A DNA stretch of 64,000 nucleotides from JBCBKU01 sp038521345 (GTDB lineage: Bacteria > Pseudomonadota > Alphaproteobacteria > Rhodobacterales > Rhodobacteraceae), in contig JBCBKU010000003.1 in assembly GCA_038521345.1 (NCBI GenBank), positions 186,001 through 250,000 of the forward strand, in the 5' to 3' direction. Below, in pieces: positions 1 through 8,160 of this stretch; position 1 is the first letter of the stretch; every line of letters starts with the position of its first letter. Position numbers and translations under genes: made by a program. Below the pieces are notes generated by a model that saw nothing but the letters and a program-made list of their open reading frames with translations, made no database searches and had not been told where the DNA came from.

Positions 1-186
1 GTCACGCACTACGTCCCGATAGGACAGGTTGTGCGCCGAAGCCGTCTCAAGGGTCACGGCCAGAAGCCGCCTCGCCCGTTCCAGAACCGGGGCCGCCACG
101 CCTTTCAGCCGTATGCCCGGCAGACGACGCGCCAGATCCTCTGGCGTCTGCGGGCTGGACCGGCTGCCGGATTTCGGTTTGCGCAT
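1..186 (-). CDS. Hypothetical protein, 3' end cut off by window edge
   Basis: A frame opens with ATG (complement of 184-186) and stays open for 62 codons to base 1, so the gene runs off the left edge. The visible N-terminus is basic (begins MRKPKSGSRSS) and is followed by a predicted helical stretch with segments such as PEDLARRLPG and LERARRLL. No domain was recognised and no strong ribosome binding site precedes the ATG. It is divergent from the ornithine decarboxylase gene. That it is a real gene is inferred from the open frame and plausible amino-acid composition only. Confidence 0.4.
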   Translation of the reverse strand, partial: MRKPKSGSRSSPQTPEDLARRLPGIRLKGVAAPVLERARRLLAVTLETASAHNLSYRDVVRD

Positions 187-452
187 GGGTTCATGTCCAA
201 TTCTGGTCGCGCGACCCTAATGGTCTGGGAACCGACACGGCAAGGCCAGCGAATAGCGGCGTCGGGCCGGTTCGGTGAAAAAGTACTGCCAAGGGGTTGA
301 AACGACTCAGTCAATTTGCCATTTGCCCGGCCCAAGACGCCAACGCACGCGCCTCTGGCCACGCCTGTTCCGCAGCACGCGTTATGCAGCGACGGTAACG
401 TCTCCCTTGGAAGCAAACGGCCCTTTGGGGCCTTGGTCTATTGGAGATGACC
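187..452 (+). promoter_or_regulatory. Long 5' leader of the ornithine decarboxylase gene
   Basis: These 266 bases separate two divergent genes and hold no convincing coding frame. Just before the ribosome binding site a compact hairpin (GGCCC, loop TTTG, GGGCC; 419-432) can form. In Alphaproteobacteria a structured RNA called the speF motif is known upstream of ornithine decarboxylase genes. The position and length fit such an element, but the fold was not verified; the assignment is inference. Confidence 0.4.
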
Positions 453-1625
453 ATGACGATGCATTACGCGGGGGCGTCCGCCCCCGAACTTGTCTCTGCC
501 CCCTCGACGCTTGAGGCCTATGCCGCCTCGGCCGAGGTTGATCGTCCCACATTGTTCGTGTCCACGGATCTTGTGGCGGACAAATACCGCGCGCTGGCAG
601 AGGGCCTGGGCGATGCGGACATTCACTATGCAGTCAAGGCCAATCCTGACCCGAAAATTATCGAGCGTCTGGCCGATCTAGGGGCCAATTTCGATGCTGC
701 GTCGCGAGGCGAGATCGCGCTTTGCCTCGGTCTTGGGGTGGCGCCGGATCGGATTTCCTACGGCAACACGATCAAGCGCGCCTCGGACATCGCTTATGCG
801 CACCGGGCGGGCATCACACTTTTTGCCGCCGACGCCGCCGAAGAGATCGAGAAGATTGCAGACAACGCCCCCGGCGCCCGCGTTTTTGTTCGGCTGCTGG
901 TCGACGGTGCTGAATGCGACTGGCCACTTAGCCGCAAGTTCGGGTGCGACCCCCGCGTCGCCCTGCGGCTTCTGGATCTGGCGAAGTCTAAAGGCCTCCA
1001 ACCGGTCGGCTTCTCGTTCCATGTCGGGTCCCAGACGCGCCGCGCGGAATTGTGGGCGCCGGCATTGGACGGCGTCGCGCAGGTTTGGCGCGCGGCGGCG
1101 GCGGCCGGACATGACCTGACGCTCTTAAACATCGGCGGCGGCTTTCCAGCGTTCTACGGCGAGCCGGTACAGCGGCCAAAAGCCTATGCCCGCGAGGTTG
1201 TTCGGCTGGTTCGTGAGCGTTTCGGTGACGAGGTTCAAATCATCGCCGAGCCGGGTCGCGGACTTGTCGGCGAGGCCGGAGTGATTGCCTGCGAGGTCGT
1301 GTTGGCGTCGAAGAAGTCCGACACAGATCTGCATCGCTGGGTCTATCTGGACATTGGAAAGTTCTCGGGTCTGGCCGAGACGATGGACGAAGCGATCCGC
1401 TATCAATTCCTCACCGCGCGCGACGGCGATCCAGTCGGTCCGTGCATTCTGGCGGGGCCGTCCTGTGACAGCGTGGACGTGCTGTATGAGGAGCGTCCGG
1501 TGTTGTTGCCGCTGACATTGAAGGCTGGCGATCGGGTTCTGATCCGCAATACCGGCGCCTATACGTCCAGCTATTCCAGCGTGGGATTCAACGGGTTCCC
1601 GCCGCTGGAGGTGGTGGTGTTCTAA
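453..1625 (+). CDS. odc: Ornithine/lysine decarboxylase, PLP fold type III
   Basis: Decarboxylates ornithine (possibly also lysine) to putrescine, the entry to polyamine synthesis, in the cytosol. The protein is an alanine-racemase-type barrel followed by a beta domain. Visible motifs are YAVKANPDP with the PLP lysine at about K62, the FHVGSQ segment, the phosphate-binding GGGFP, EPGRG, and GPSCDSVD with the catalytic cysteine at about C338. Length (390 aa) is normal. The frame opens at a TTG (441) and contains ATGs at 447, 453 and 459. 453 is preferred because GGAG (443-446) lies 6 bases upstream. The long leader suggests polyamine-dependent RNA control, which is inferred. Substrate preference cannot be read from the sequence. 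Confidence 0.9.
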   Translation: MTMHYAGASAPELVSAPSTLEAYAASAEVDRPTLFVSTDLVADKYRALAEGLGDADIHYAVKANPDPKIIERLADLGANFDAASRGEIALCLGLGVAPDRISYGNTIKRASDIAYAHRAGITLFAADAAEEIEKIADNAPGARVFVRLLVDGAECDWPLSRKFGCDPRVALRLLDLAKSKGLQPVGFSFHVGSQTRRAELWAPALDGVAQVWRAAAAAGHDLTLLNIGGGFPAFYGEPVQRPKAYAREVVRLVRERFGDEVQIIAEPGRGLVGEAGVIACEVVLASKKSDTDLHRWVYLDIGKFSGLAETMDEAIRYQFLTARDGDPVGPCILAGPSCDSVDVLYEERPVLLPLTLKAGDRVLIRNTGAYTSSYSSVGFNGFPPLEVVVF

Positions 1626-1689
1626 GGCCGACCCCCGTCTCGGTATACGATTGTGCGCCGCTAACTTCTGGAATTTATTACGCTTTCTG

Positions 1690-1717
1690 TTTACACGGGG
1701 TGCTAAGGTACTAGCTG
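1690..1717 (+). promoter_or_regulatory. Possible sigma70-type promoter
   Basis: TTTACA (1690-1695) and TAGCTG (1712-1717) are separated by 16 bases, 22 bases before the start of the DUF3422 gene. The match to consensus is partial, especially at -10, which is common in high-GC alphaproteobacteria. Confidence 0.3.
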
Positions 1718-1739
1718 ACCGGAACATCCAGAGGCGACG

Positions 1740-3023
1740 ATGAGCCAGATAGAAGACCATCCACTGCGCTATGCGTTGGCCAACGAACTGCACGCCCGGC
1801 CATTTCCGGCGCTTAAGGCCCCGTGCCGGGCCGCGTATCTCGCGATCAAGATGCCAAGCAACGCGGCCGCCCGGGACCGGGACATCGACCGCGCACATCT
1901 GATCGCGCTTCTGGATCGTTTCGGGGCGCCGCATCCCCAACCCGGGGCAACCCACTGGTTTGGAGAGATCGGGCGCTTTCAGCTTAAGTGGGAAAGCCAC
2001 ACCGAATTCGTCACCTACACGATCTTCGCCGACGGCGTGTCCGAGAAGCCGTTTGATGCCTCCACTTTTGACGTTTTCCCGGAAGACTGGCTGGCGGAGG
2101 CGCCGGGTGTGCGCGTGACGTCCGCGCTGATCCGTGTAGAGGCATTGACCGACGAAAGCACGCTTGGACCGAAGCTGGATGAATGGTTTGTCCCGGAAAG
2201 CCTCGCGGCGTCGAGTGTGATCGACGAGGAGGCGGTGATCGCCGGTGATTTCCGCATCGATCCTGGCGGCCACATGCGCTTTGCCGTTTTTGCGAAACCG
2301 GGCATCGGCGGGCGTCGACTGGGCAGGATCGTCCAGCGCCTGTGCGAGATTGAGACATACAAGTCCATGTCGATGCTGGGGTTGGCGCGGGTGCGCGCCA
2401 TTTCGGGTGAGATCGGCGATCTGGACCGGAAACTGGCCGCGCTGATGTCAGAGATGACCGGGGACGGCGCCGCGCCGGAACACACCTTGGAAGGGCTGTT
2501 GGCGATCTCGTCTAAACTTGAGCAGTTGGCGGCGGATTCATCGTTCCGGTTTGGTGCAACGAACGCCTATGAGGCCATCGTGAACCAGCGAATCGAGGTC
2601 CTGCGCGAACAGCGGTATTCGGGCCGACAAACCTTCGCCGAGTTCATGATGCGGCGCTTTGATCCCGCGATGCGAACGGTCAAAGCGACCGAGGGCCGGA
2701 TCACGACACTGTCGGATCGGTCGATTAGGGGCAGTGATCTTCTTCGGACCCGCGTCGATGTCGATCGCTCGGCCCAGAACCAGAAACTCTTGGAAAGTAT
2801 GGACCAGCGCGCGGATCTGCAGCTGCAATTGCAGCGGACCGTGGAAGGTCTGTCGGTCGTGGCGATCAGCTATTATGCGGTCAATCTCGTGATCTATGTA
2901 CTGAGCCCGGTGGGAACCGAGGTGGGGGTGTCGCGGCTGGTGCTGACCGCCTTGGTCACCCCTCTCGTGATCGGCGCCGTCTGGCTTCTGGTCCGGCGGA
3001 TCCGACAGAGTATGGAAAAGTAA
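1740..3023 (+). CDS. DUF3422 family membrane protein
   Basis: A 427-aa protein recognised from its N-terminal NELHARPFP motif, typical of the DUF3422 family found in proteobacteria. Most of the chain is soluble and probably cytosolic, with a helical, coiled-coil-like region in the second half. The C-terminus has two hydrophobic segments (about residues 370-390 and 400-418) ending in a positive tail, suggesting a membrane hairpin anchor. The family's biochemical role is not known. The gene is monocistronic, with its own likely promoter and a strong terminator directly after the stop codon. Confidence 0.85.
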   Translation: MSQIEDHPLRYALANELHARPFPALKAPCRAAYLAIKMPSNAAARDRDIDRAHLIALLDRFGAPHPQPGATHWFGEIGRFQLKWESHTEFVTYTIFADGVSEKPFDASTFDVFPEDWLAEAPGVRVTSALIRVEALTDESTLGPKLDEWFVPESLAASSVIDEEAVIAGDFRIDPGGHMRFAVFAKPGIGGRRLGRIVQRLCEIETYKSMSMLGLARVRAISGEIGDLDRKLAALMSEMTGDGAAPEHTLEGLLAISSKLEQLAADSSFRFGATNAYEAIVNQRIEVLREQRYSGRQTFAEFMMRRFDPAMRTVKATEGRITTLSDRSIRGSDLLRTRVDVDRSAQNQKLLESMDQRADLQLQLQRTVEGLSVVAISYYAVNLVIYVLSPVGTEVGVSRLVLTALVTPLVIGAVWLLVRRIRQSMEK

Positions 3024-3064
3024 CGGGGCGATCCTTCGGCATCCGAAGGACCGCCCCGTTCTTT
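3022..3064 (+). terminator. Strong intrinsic terminator between convergent genes
   Basis: AACGGGGCG plus TCCTTCG pair with CGAAGGA plus CGCCCCGTT around a 5-base loop, a stem of about 16 bp with one internal mismatch. CTTTCT follows on the plus strand. It ends the DUF3422 transcript and could also work for the convergent gene that stops at 3074. Confidence 0.85.
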
Positions 3065-3073
3065 CTGTTCCAA

Positions 3074-3640
3074 TCAGTTGAATGCGAACCCGCCTTCCGA
3101 TTTGGCGGCGTCGTTGATGTCTTTCTCAACCGGTTCGGGATCGGGACCATCGAGGGGGCCAGCGCTTTCGGATTCGTCCTCGATGTCGGTGTCGAAGGTT
3201 TTCGGGTCCGGCCCCGAAAGAGTGCCGGTCGGTGTACCTTCGGTGATCCCGGGCCCCGGTTTCGAGGGGGTGTTCGGCGGCAAGATCTCGATGCCGGGTT
3301 TCGTGCGCCGTGCAACGCCACCCTCCTGACCGTCGAAAGCGACAAGGAAGAAGCGCCGCTGCACCGTGTCGAACCGTACGTCGTGGGTTGCGCCGAGGCG
3401 GATGGCTGGCCCGCGATGGCCAAGCAGACGGGCGAGTTGCCGGGGACTGGCCGAAATCAGTGTATCGCAGGCTTCTTGCCCGGCCGTGGTGCAGGCGCCA
3501 GGGCGCTGATCGTAGGTCTGGCAGGTGCTGGCGACGTGCGCATAACAGGCGCGGGCGGATCCGAGAACCGAGCCGGCATTGGCGGCAGCGGCGGTGAGGG
3601 TGAGGGCGGCAAACGCGGCGAGTGCGATGGTGCGGGTCAT
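3074..3640 (-). CDS. Secreted hypothetical protein with acidic, Pro/Gly-rich tail
   Basis: 188 aa. An N-terminal signal peptide (about residues 1-22, ending ANA) predicts export. The mature N-terminal part holds four cysteines within about 40 residues, suggesting two disulfides. The C-terminal third is low-complexity, rich in Asp, Glu, Pro and Gly, and likely disordered. No family was recognised. It lies downstream of the protease/anti-sigma run on the same strand, separated by about 96 bases, and converges on the DUF3422 gene. Confidence 0.6.
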   Translation of the reverse strand: MTRTIALAAFAALTLTAAAANAGSVLGSARACYAHVASTCQTYDQRPGACTTAGQEACDTLISASPRQLARLLGHRGPAIRLGATHDVRFDTVQRRFFLVAFDGQEGGVARRTKPGIEILPPNTPSKPGPGITEGTPTGTLSGPDPKTFDTDIEDESESAGPLDGPDPEPVEKDINDAAKSEGGFAFN

Positions 3641-3736
3641 GACGAGGTCTCCTGTTGGTCAAAGCCGAAGCGTTGTTGCTTCGTCTATGGGTCGGAGCAC
3701 CCGTCGGATCGGTTCAAAGTTTTTTTCGAGGTCGCG

Positions 3737-4981
3737 TCAACAGCCGGGCGACTGGACAAGTCCAAAGCCGAACTCTGTGTCCGGACCCGGGCGGCCCAGA
3801 TCCCGCGCAGCCGCCCGCAGGCGGGATCGCACCGCCTCGGGCTCGCGGACGCCGCGAGCGACAAGATGTGCGGCGAAGGCCGTCACGATTGGCGCAGCGT
3901 AGGATGTGCCCGACAGATAACCGCCCCCGGGACCTTTGGCCGCAAAGAGATCGACCCCCGGCGCAGCAAGGTCCAAATGCGCGCCCATCGTGGCGCTGCG
4001 GTATCGCCGCCCCGCTGCATCCACGGCGGTTACCGCGATCACCGGAGGTGCCGCCGCGGGATACGTTGCCTGGGACCGTGGATCGTTGCCAACTGCGGCC
4101 ACGAGAATGGTCCCCCGGCCGGCAGCGGCGGCCAGAAGATCGGCGAAGGCGGCGTTTCGTGCGCCGGCAAAGGACATGTTCACAATCTGCGCGCCGCTCC
4201 GAACAAGGTAGTCGAGTGCGGCACCGATCCGCTCGAGGTTTGCCGCTTCGCCGGACTGGCTGCGTGCAAAGGCCGAGACGGCAATCACATCCGCGCCGGT
4301 CGCATATCCCGCAAGCGGACCGGCTCCGCGTGCGCCCGCGATCAACGCTGCGACGGCGGTCCCATGGCTCGTATCGGGTGTGCGGGTCCGGCGTGGCAGA
4401 ACCGAATGCCGGGTCAGCCGGACACCTTGAAGCGCAGTGTGATCCGGATCAACGGGACCATCGATCACGCCGACGCGCACGCGGCGCGGCAAGGGGCAGC
4501 GTCCCGGGGCCCCAGCGCCCACCATCGCGGCGGCATACACGCGCGGTTGGCTCCCCTGTGCGAACCGGTAGACGTGATGAAGGCCAAGCCGGGCAGGTGG
4601 CGCGAACTGCGCAAGCGTGGTCTGAACAGTTGCAATCCGCACGCCTTGCGGCAGATCGAAGTAGAACGTGCGGCGATCAAGCCCCGGGAAAAAAACCTCA
4701 CGGTCGATCTCGACTCCGCTTGCTATGAGCGCGGCCCGGGTCGCCCCCGCGGCCGAGACCGGGGCGCTGATAATGTACTCCGGACGGCCGTCCGACGAGA
4801 GAACCACATCCCGTGACCCGCCGGACCGGCGCCGGTCGTTGTCGTCATCATCGTCGGTGTCGTCCCGGTCATCCGCCTCCGGGGGCGGCGCGGCAAACTG
4901 AGCCGAAGCGCCCATGGGCGTGATGGCCAGACAACCGGTAAGCAGGGCCAGCAGCAGACTGGCGAGGGGGCTAAGGCGCAT
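3737..4981 (-). CDS. Subtilisin-like (S8) serine protease, exported, possibly a lipoprotein
   Basis: 414 aa from the ATG at 4981. The catalytic triad is visible: Asp in VGVIDGP (D174), His in SHGTAVA (H206), Ser in SGTSYAAP (S360), with the oxyanion Asn in VGND. The N-terminus is a signal sequence containing LTGC (C17), a plausible lipobox, followed by an Asp-rich stretch (37-49) and a propeptide-like domain (about 65-140) before the catalytic domain. The start overlaps the end of the anti-sigma gene by 11 bases, implying co-translation. A longer frame upstream (to 5065) is unlikely because it would bury the signal peptide. Substrate is unknown; cleavage of the neighbouring anti-sigma factor is an inference. 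Confidence 0.85.
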   Translation of the reverse strand: MRLSPLASLLLALLTGCLAITPMGASAQFAAPPPEADDRDDTDDDDDNDRRRSGGSRDVVLSSDGRPEYIISAPVSAAGATRAALIASGVEIDREVFFPGLDRRTFYFDLPQGVRIATVQTTLAQFAPPARLGLHHVYRFAQGSQPRVYAAAMVGAGAPGRCPLPRRVRVGVIDGPVDPDHTALQGVRLTRHSVLPRRTRTPDTSHGTAVAALIAGARGAGPLAGYATGADVIAVSAFARSQSGEAANLERIGAALDYLVRSGAQIVNMSFAGARNAAFADLLAAAAGRGTILVAAVGNDPRSQATYPAAAPPVIAVTAVDAAGRRYRSATMGAHLDLAAPGVDLFAAKGPGGGYLSGTSYAAPIVTAFAAHLVARGVREPEAVRSRLRAAARDLGRPGPDTEFGFGLVQSPGC

Positions 4982-5528
4982 CCTCCACACTCTCGACAAG
5001 GCCTGAGGCAACCAGCGCGTCCGTCGCGGCGGTCGGGTCGGCGCCATCGGGCAGTTCGAGAACATAAAGCCCGAGCGCAGATGGTCCGTCTACGATGATC
5101 AGCCCTTCCGAGACCAAAAGATCCCGGATCGCGCCCTCGGTCGCATCGGGCGCGAACGCCACAATGAGATCGCCTGAGACATCCTCGCCAGCCAGAGTAA
5201 CCTCGTCGGAGCTTTGCGTGACGAGGACCGCCTGTGCAAGGAAGGCTGCCACCGCGATGCCCGCGACCGCCTGCCAGATGCGGGTCCGCGGCATGGCCGC
5301 ACGAGGCGCGCTATCCGTTTCCACGTCGCGCATGAGACGTGCAAGACCGAACTCTCCCGGGCTTTGAGCAGTCTCTTCGCTGGCTTCCCGCAAGGCGCGA
5401 AGGGTGGCGACCTGAAGCTCAAGCGCAGGGTCCGCGGCAATCGCGGCCTCCATACGCGCGGTCTCTATCGGGTCGAGCGTTCCGCCCACGTAAAACACCA
5501 AGAGCTCTTCGATCTCGCGCTCAGCCAT
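4971..5528 (-). CDS. Membrane anti-sigma factor with a protease-prodomain-like outer domain
   Basis: 185 aa. Residues 1-75 are helical and acidic, as in cytosolic sigma-binding domains, but lack the zinc-finger HxxxCxxC. One transmembrane helix lies at about 84-103. The outer domain (about 119-183: a strand, helix, strand pattern with IVAFAPDATEGAIRDLL and a closing LVESVED) resembles subtilisin propeptides. The ATG at 5528 forms a TGATG junction with the sigma factor stop, with AGGAG 7 bases upstream. A GTG at 5531 is the alternative start. Position between an ECF sigma factor and an S8 protease supports the role; sigma binding is inferred from position and topology. Confidence 0.7.
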   Translation of the reverse strand: MAEREIEELLVFYVGGTLDPIETARMEAAIAADPALELQVATLRALREASEETAQSPGEFGLARLMRDVETDSAPRAAMPRTRIWQAVAGIAVAAFLAQAVLVTQSSDEVTLAGEDVSGDLIVAFAPDATEGAIRDLLVSEGLIIVDGPSALGLYVLELPDGADPTAATDALVASGLVESVEDAP

Positions 5529-6079
5529 CACACGGCTCCTTCGACGCCACGGCCAGACAAGCAGCGCAGCAACAATTGCTTGGCGTGGTACACGCGGGTC
5601 TTCACCGTGCCTTCGGGCACTTTGGCGATCTCGGCAATCTCGCGATAGCCAAGGTCCTGGTAGAAGGCGAGCGTCACGGCGAGGCGGTGTTCGTCCTTCA
5701 GTTCGTCAAGGCAGTGCCGTACGTGGCCGGCTTCTTGCGTGGCCGCCAAGGCAGCCTCGGGGTTCGGGGCGTCATCGATTTGATCGGGAACCTCGTCCTT
5801 CAGATCGGTCCGCGCCCCTTTTCGGAACCGGTCGATGACCTTCCGATAGGCGATGCCGAAAACCCATGTTTTCACCGTCGATCTCCCTTCGAACGATCCG
5901 GCCTTTCGCCAGATCTCCATGAACACGTCATGGTGTAGGTCGGCGGCCTCGTGCGGATCGTTCAATCTCGAACGGATAAATTTGTAGAGCGGGGTCTCGA
6001 GCGCCCGGTATAGCCCCGAAAGGGCAGCCTTGTCACCGCCCGCCACGGCCTGGAGAAGCGGCGCCAGTTCGTCGGCCAT
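5528..6079 (-). CDS. ECF-type RNA polymerase sigma factor
   Basis: 183 aa with sigma region 2 (about 20-80, including DVFMEIWRKA and TWVFGIAYRKVID) and region 4 (about 125-175, with a helix-turn-helix at GYREIAEIAKVPEGTVKTRV). Regions 1 and 3 are missing, as in the ECF group. It starts 11 bases after the permease stop codon, and its likely ribosome binding site AGGAT overlaps that stop, so it is probably translated with the transporter genes. The stop overlaps the start of the anti-sigma gene. Target promoters are not known. Confidence 0.92.
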   Translation of the reverse strand: MADELAPLLQAVAGGDKAALSGLYRALETPLYKFIRSRLNDPHEAADLHHDVFMEIWRKAGSFEGRSTVKTWVFGIAYRKVIDRFRKGARTDLKDEVPDQIDDAPNPEAALAATQEAGHVRHCLDELKDEHRLAVTLAFYQDLGYREIAEIAKVPEGTVKTRVYHAKQLLLRCLSGRGVEGAV

Positions 6080-6090
6080 AGTACTTGATC

Positions 6091-7092
6091 CTAGCGGCCC
6101 CGGATCCGGGGATCGAGGGCGTCCCGAAGCCCGTCGCCGATGAAATTCACGCTGAGCACAGTGAGTGAGATCAGAGCACCGGGCCAGACCACCCGTTCGG
6201 GATAGGCGACCATCCGGTCCACGGCATCGAACAGGAGCTTGCCCCATGTGGGGAAGTCCGGTGGGAAGCCGAAGCCGAGAAAGGACAGCGCGGATTCGGT
6301 AATGATCGCCGTTGCGATGCCAAGCGTTGCCGACACCATGATCGGCGACAGCACGTTCGGCAGGATGTGCCGCGCGATCATCTTGGTGTTTGTCGTTCCT
6401 ATCGATCGGGCGGCCAGCACGAACTCGCGCTCCTTGATGGCCAAGACATCGCCGCGCACGATCCGCGCCGTCTGCATCCAGGATGTCAGACCAACCAGTG
6501 ACACGATCAGGATGAACGTGCCGCCCTCGGGCCCGAAGCTTTGGGCCAGCTTGTCGCGGAACAGCAGCACCGCCACCAGAAGAAGGGGCAGCAGGGGCAG
6601 AGCCAGAAACAGGTCGGTGAGACGCATCAGCGGTCCGTCCAGCCATTTGACGTATCCGGCCACCACACCGACGAATGTGCCCAGCACGAGACTGAGAAGC
6701 ATGGCCGCAAGCCCGACCGCGATTGAGACACGCCCGCCCGAGAGAAGCCGAGCCAGCGTGTCGCGCCCGATATTGTCGGTGCCCAGCGGATAGGCCCAGT
6801 TGACCTTGGCCGAACTGTCCCAAAGTGCCACGTAAATCGGCCGCGTGTCGCGCAACTCGATAAAGTCGCGACCCGTCGGCACGAAGGTCGCGTCGTTCCA
6901 GTAGATGAGGGGACCGAAGAGCACGAGGAAGATGATCGAGAAGAAGACGATCATGCCGACGAGCGCGCCCCGATGGCTTCGAAACTGTTCCCAGACGTCC
7001 CACCATTGGCTGCGGGGTGGCTTGTCCGAGCCCGTGGCTTCGGCGACCCCGCGGGCATCGATGGCGTTGGGGTCGATGGCGGGGTCAGTCAT
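6091..7092 (-). CDS. Peptide ABC transporter permease, OppC/DppC type
   Basis: 333 aa from the ATG at 7092. It has one N-terminal membrane helix, a periplasmic stretch with GTDNIGRD, and five further helices containing the ATPase-contact motif around AARSIGTTNTKMI. It ends in DALDPRIRGR, the usual end of this family. It overlaps the preceding permease by 8 bases. With the partner permease it would form the inner-membrane channel for peptides or similar substrates. An upstream in-frame ATG at 7128 exists but would overlap the partner further. Confidence 0.92.
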   Translation of the reverse strand: MTDPAIDPNAIDARGVAEATGSDKPPRSQWWDVWEQFRSHRGALVGMIVFFSIIFLVLFGPLIYWNDATFVPTGRDFIELRDTRPIYVALWDSSAKVNWAYPLGTDNIGRDTLARLLSGGRVSIAVGLAAMLLSLVLGTFVGVVAGYVKWLDGPLMRLTDLFLALPLLPLLLVAVLLFRDKLAQSFGPEGGTFILIVSLVGLTSWMQTARIVRGDVLAIKEREFVLAARSIGTTNTKMIARHILPNVLSPIMVSATLGIATAIITESALSFLGFGFPPDFPTWGKLLFDAVDRMVAYPERVVWPGALISLTVLSVNFIGDGLRDALDPRIRGR

Positions 7093-8092
7093 AGCGGATC
7101 CTCGGATCGAGGAGGCCATAGAGCACATCCGCGATTAGGTTGAAGAGTACGATCAGGATGGCGATCATGAACGTCACGGTCTGGACCATCGGCAGGTCGT
7201 TGGCCTGAATGGCCGTGATCAGAAGCTGGCCGAGCCCGTTCACCTTGAAGACCTGCTCGGTAATGATCGCGCCGCCGAAGATTGCGGGAACGCCAAGCGC
7301 AATGACTGTGACCACGGGAATAAGCGAATTCCGAAGCACGTGGACAAGCACAACAACCCTTTCCGAAAGCCCCTTGGCGCGGGCGGTTCGAACGTAATCC
7401 TGGTTCAGGTTGTCCAGCATGGAGGCGCGCATGAAGCGGCTGAGCTGCGAGGTGATCTGAAGCGCGAGCACCATGACAGGCATCACCATCTGTTGCACCT
7501 GCACGACGAAACTGTCCCAGTCATTGACCACGTGGGTTGTGTCGTAAATCGAAGGGAACCAGCCCAGTTGGACCGAGAAGATCACGATAACCAGGACGCC
7601 CGAGAAAAACGGCGGTATGGAAAAACCGATCATCGTCACGAGGGTGCCGGCCTGATCGAACCACGAATACTGCCTGTAGGCCGAGTAGATGCCGATCGGC
7701 AGCGCGATGAGGATCGCCACCACATAGGCCGTGCCCACGACCCAAAGCGTCTGGGGCAGGCGTTGGACGACGATGTCCATGACCGGGGAACGGGTCTGCC
7801 ACGAGATCACCCGCTGTTGGCCTTCGCCCCACGACGTCCCGAAGACGATATCGATGAAGTGGATCGGTTCGACGACGAAGAACTGATAAAGCCATTTCGG
7901 GAAGGCGATGTACCAGGGTTGACCCACACCAAGCGCCTCGCGCATGCGTTGCCGGACGTCGTCCGGGATGGTCAGCGGCTGGTTCGCAAGCGGGTCTCCG
8001 GGGGCAAGCTCCAAGAGCAGAAAGATACATAAAGCGATGAACAGAAGCGTCGGGACAGCCATGACCAAACGTCGGGCGGTGTATTGCAGCAT
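7085..8092 (-). CDS. Peptide ABC transporter permease, OppB/DppB type
   Basis: 335 aa. Typical N-terminus (MLQYTARRLVMAVPTLL), six predicted membrane helices, the ELAPGDP segment after helix 1, the EAA-type loop around ARAKGLSERVVVLVHVLRN, and the C-terminal LLDPRIRYD. It is the first permease after the binding-protein gene, separated from it by a 68-base gap with a stem-loop. The substrate class (oligopeptide, dipeptide or other conjugates) cannot be decided from the permease. Confidence 0.92.
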   Translation of the reverse strand: MLQYTARRLVMAVPTLLFIALCIFLLLELAPGDPLANQPLTIPDDVRQRMREALGVGQPWYIAFPKWLYQFFVVEPIHFIDIVFGTSWGEGQQRVISWQTRSPVMDIVVQRLPQTLWVVGTAYVVAILIALPIGIYSAYRQYSWFDQAGTLVTMIGFSIPPFFSGVLVIVIFSVQLGWFPSIYDTTHVVNDWDSFVVQVQQMVMPVMVLALQITSQLSRFMRASMLDNLNQDYVRTARAKGLSERVVVLVHVLRNSLIPVVTVIALGVPAIFGGAIITEQVFKVNGLGQLLITAIQANDLPMVQTVTFMIAILIVLFNLIADVLYGLLDPRIRYD

Positions 8093-8126
8093 CGGCGCCT
8101 CAGCTCATTTCTTTTCAGGAGAAGGT

Positions 8127-8151
8127 GGGCGGGGCATCACATGCCCCGCCC
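8127..8151 (-). promoter_or_regulatory. Stem-loop between binding-protein and permease genes
   Basis: A perfect 11-bp stem (GGGCGGGGCAT / ATGCCCCGCCC) with a 3-base loop follows the binding-protein stop codon. No T-run follows in the direction of transcription. Such structures commonly stabilise the binding-protein part of an ABC transporter mRNA or cause partial termination, giving more binding protein than permease. Confidence 0.7.
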
Positions 8152-8160
8152 GCAATCGGA

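Noticed and set aside
3383..4816. Long plus-strand frame opposite the S8 protease
   Set aside because: It is a GC-driven mirror of the protease gene, whose catalytic motifs are clear; the plus-strand translation is Arg/Gly/Cys-rich and has no domain.
5528..7006. 492-residue frame fusing an Arg-rich region to the sigma factor
   Set aside because: The upstream half is antisense-free but out of frame with the permease; the sigma factor has its own ATG and ribosome binding site at 6079.
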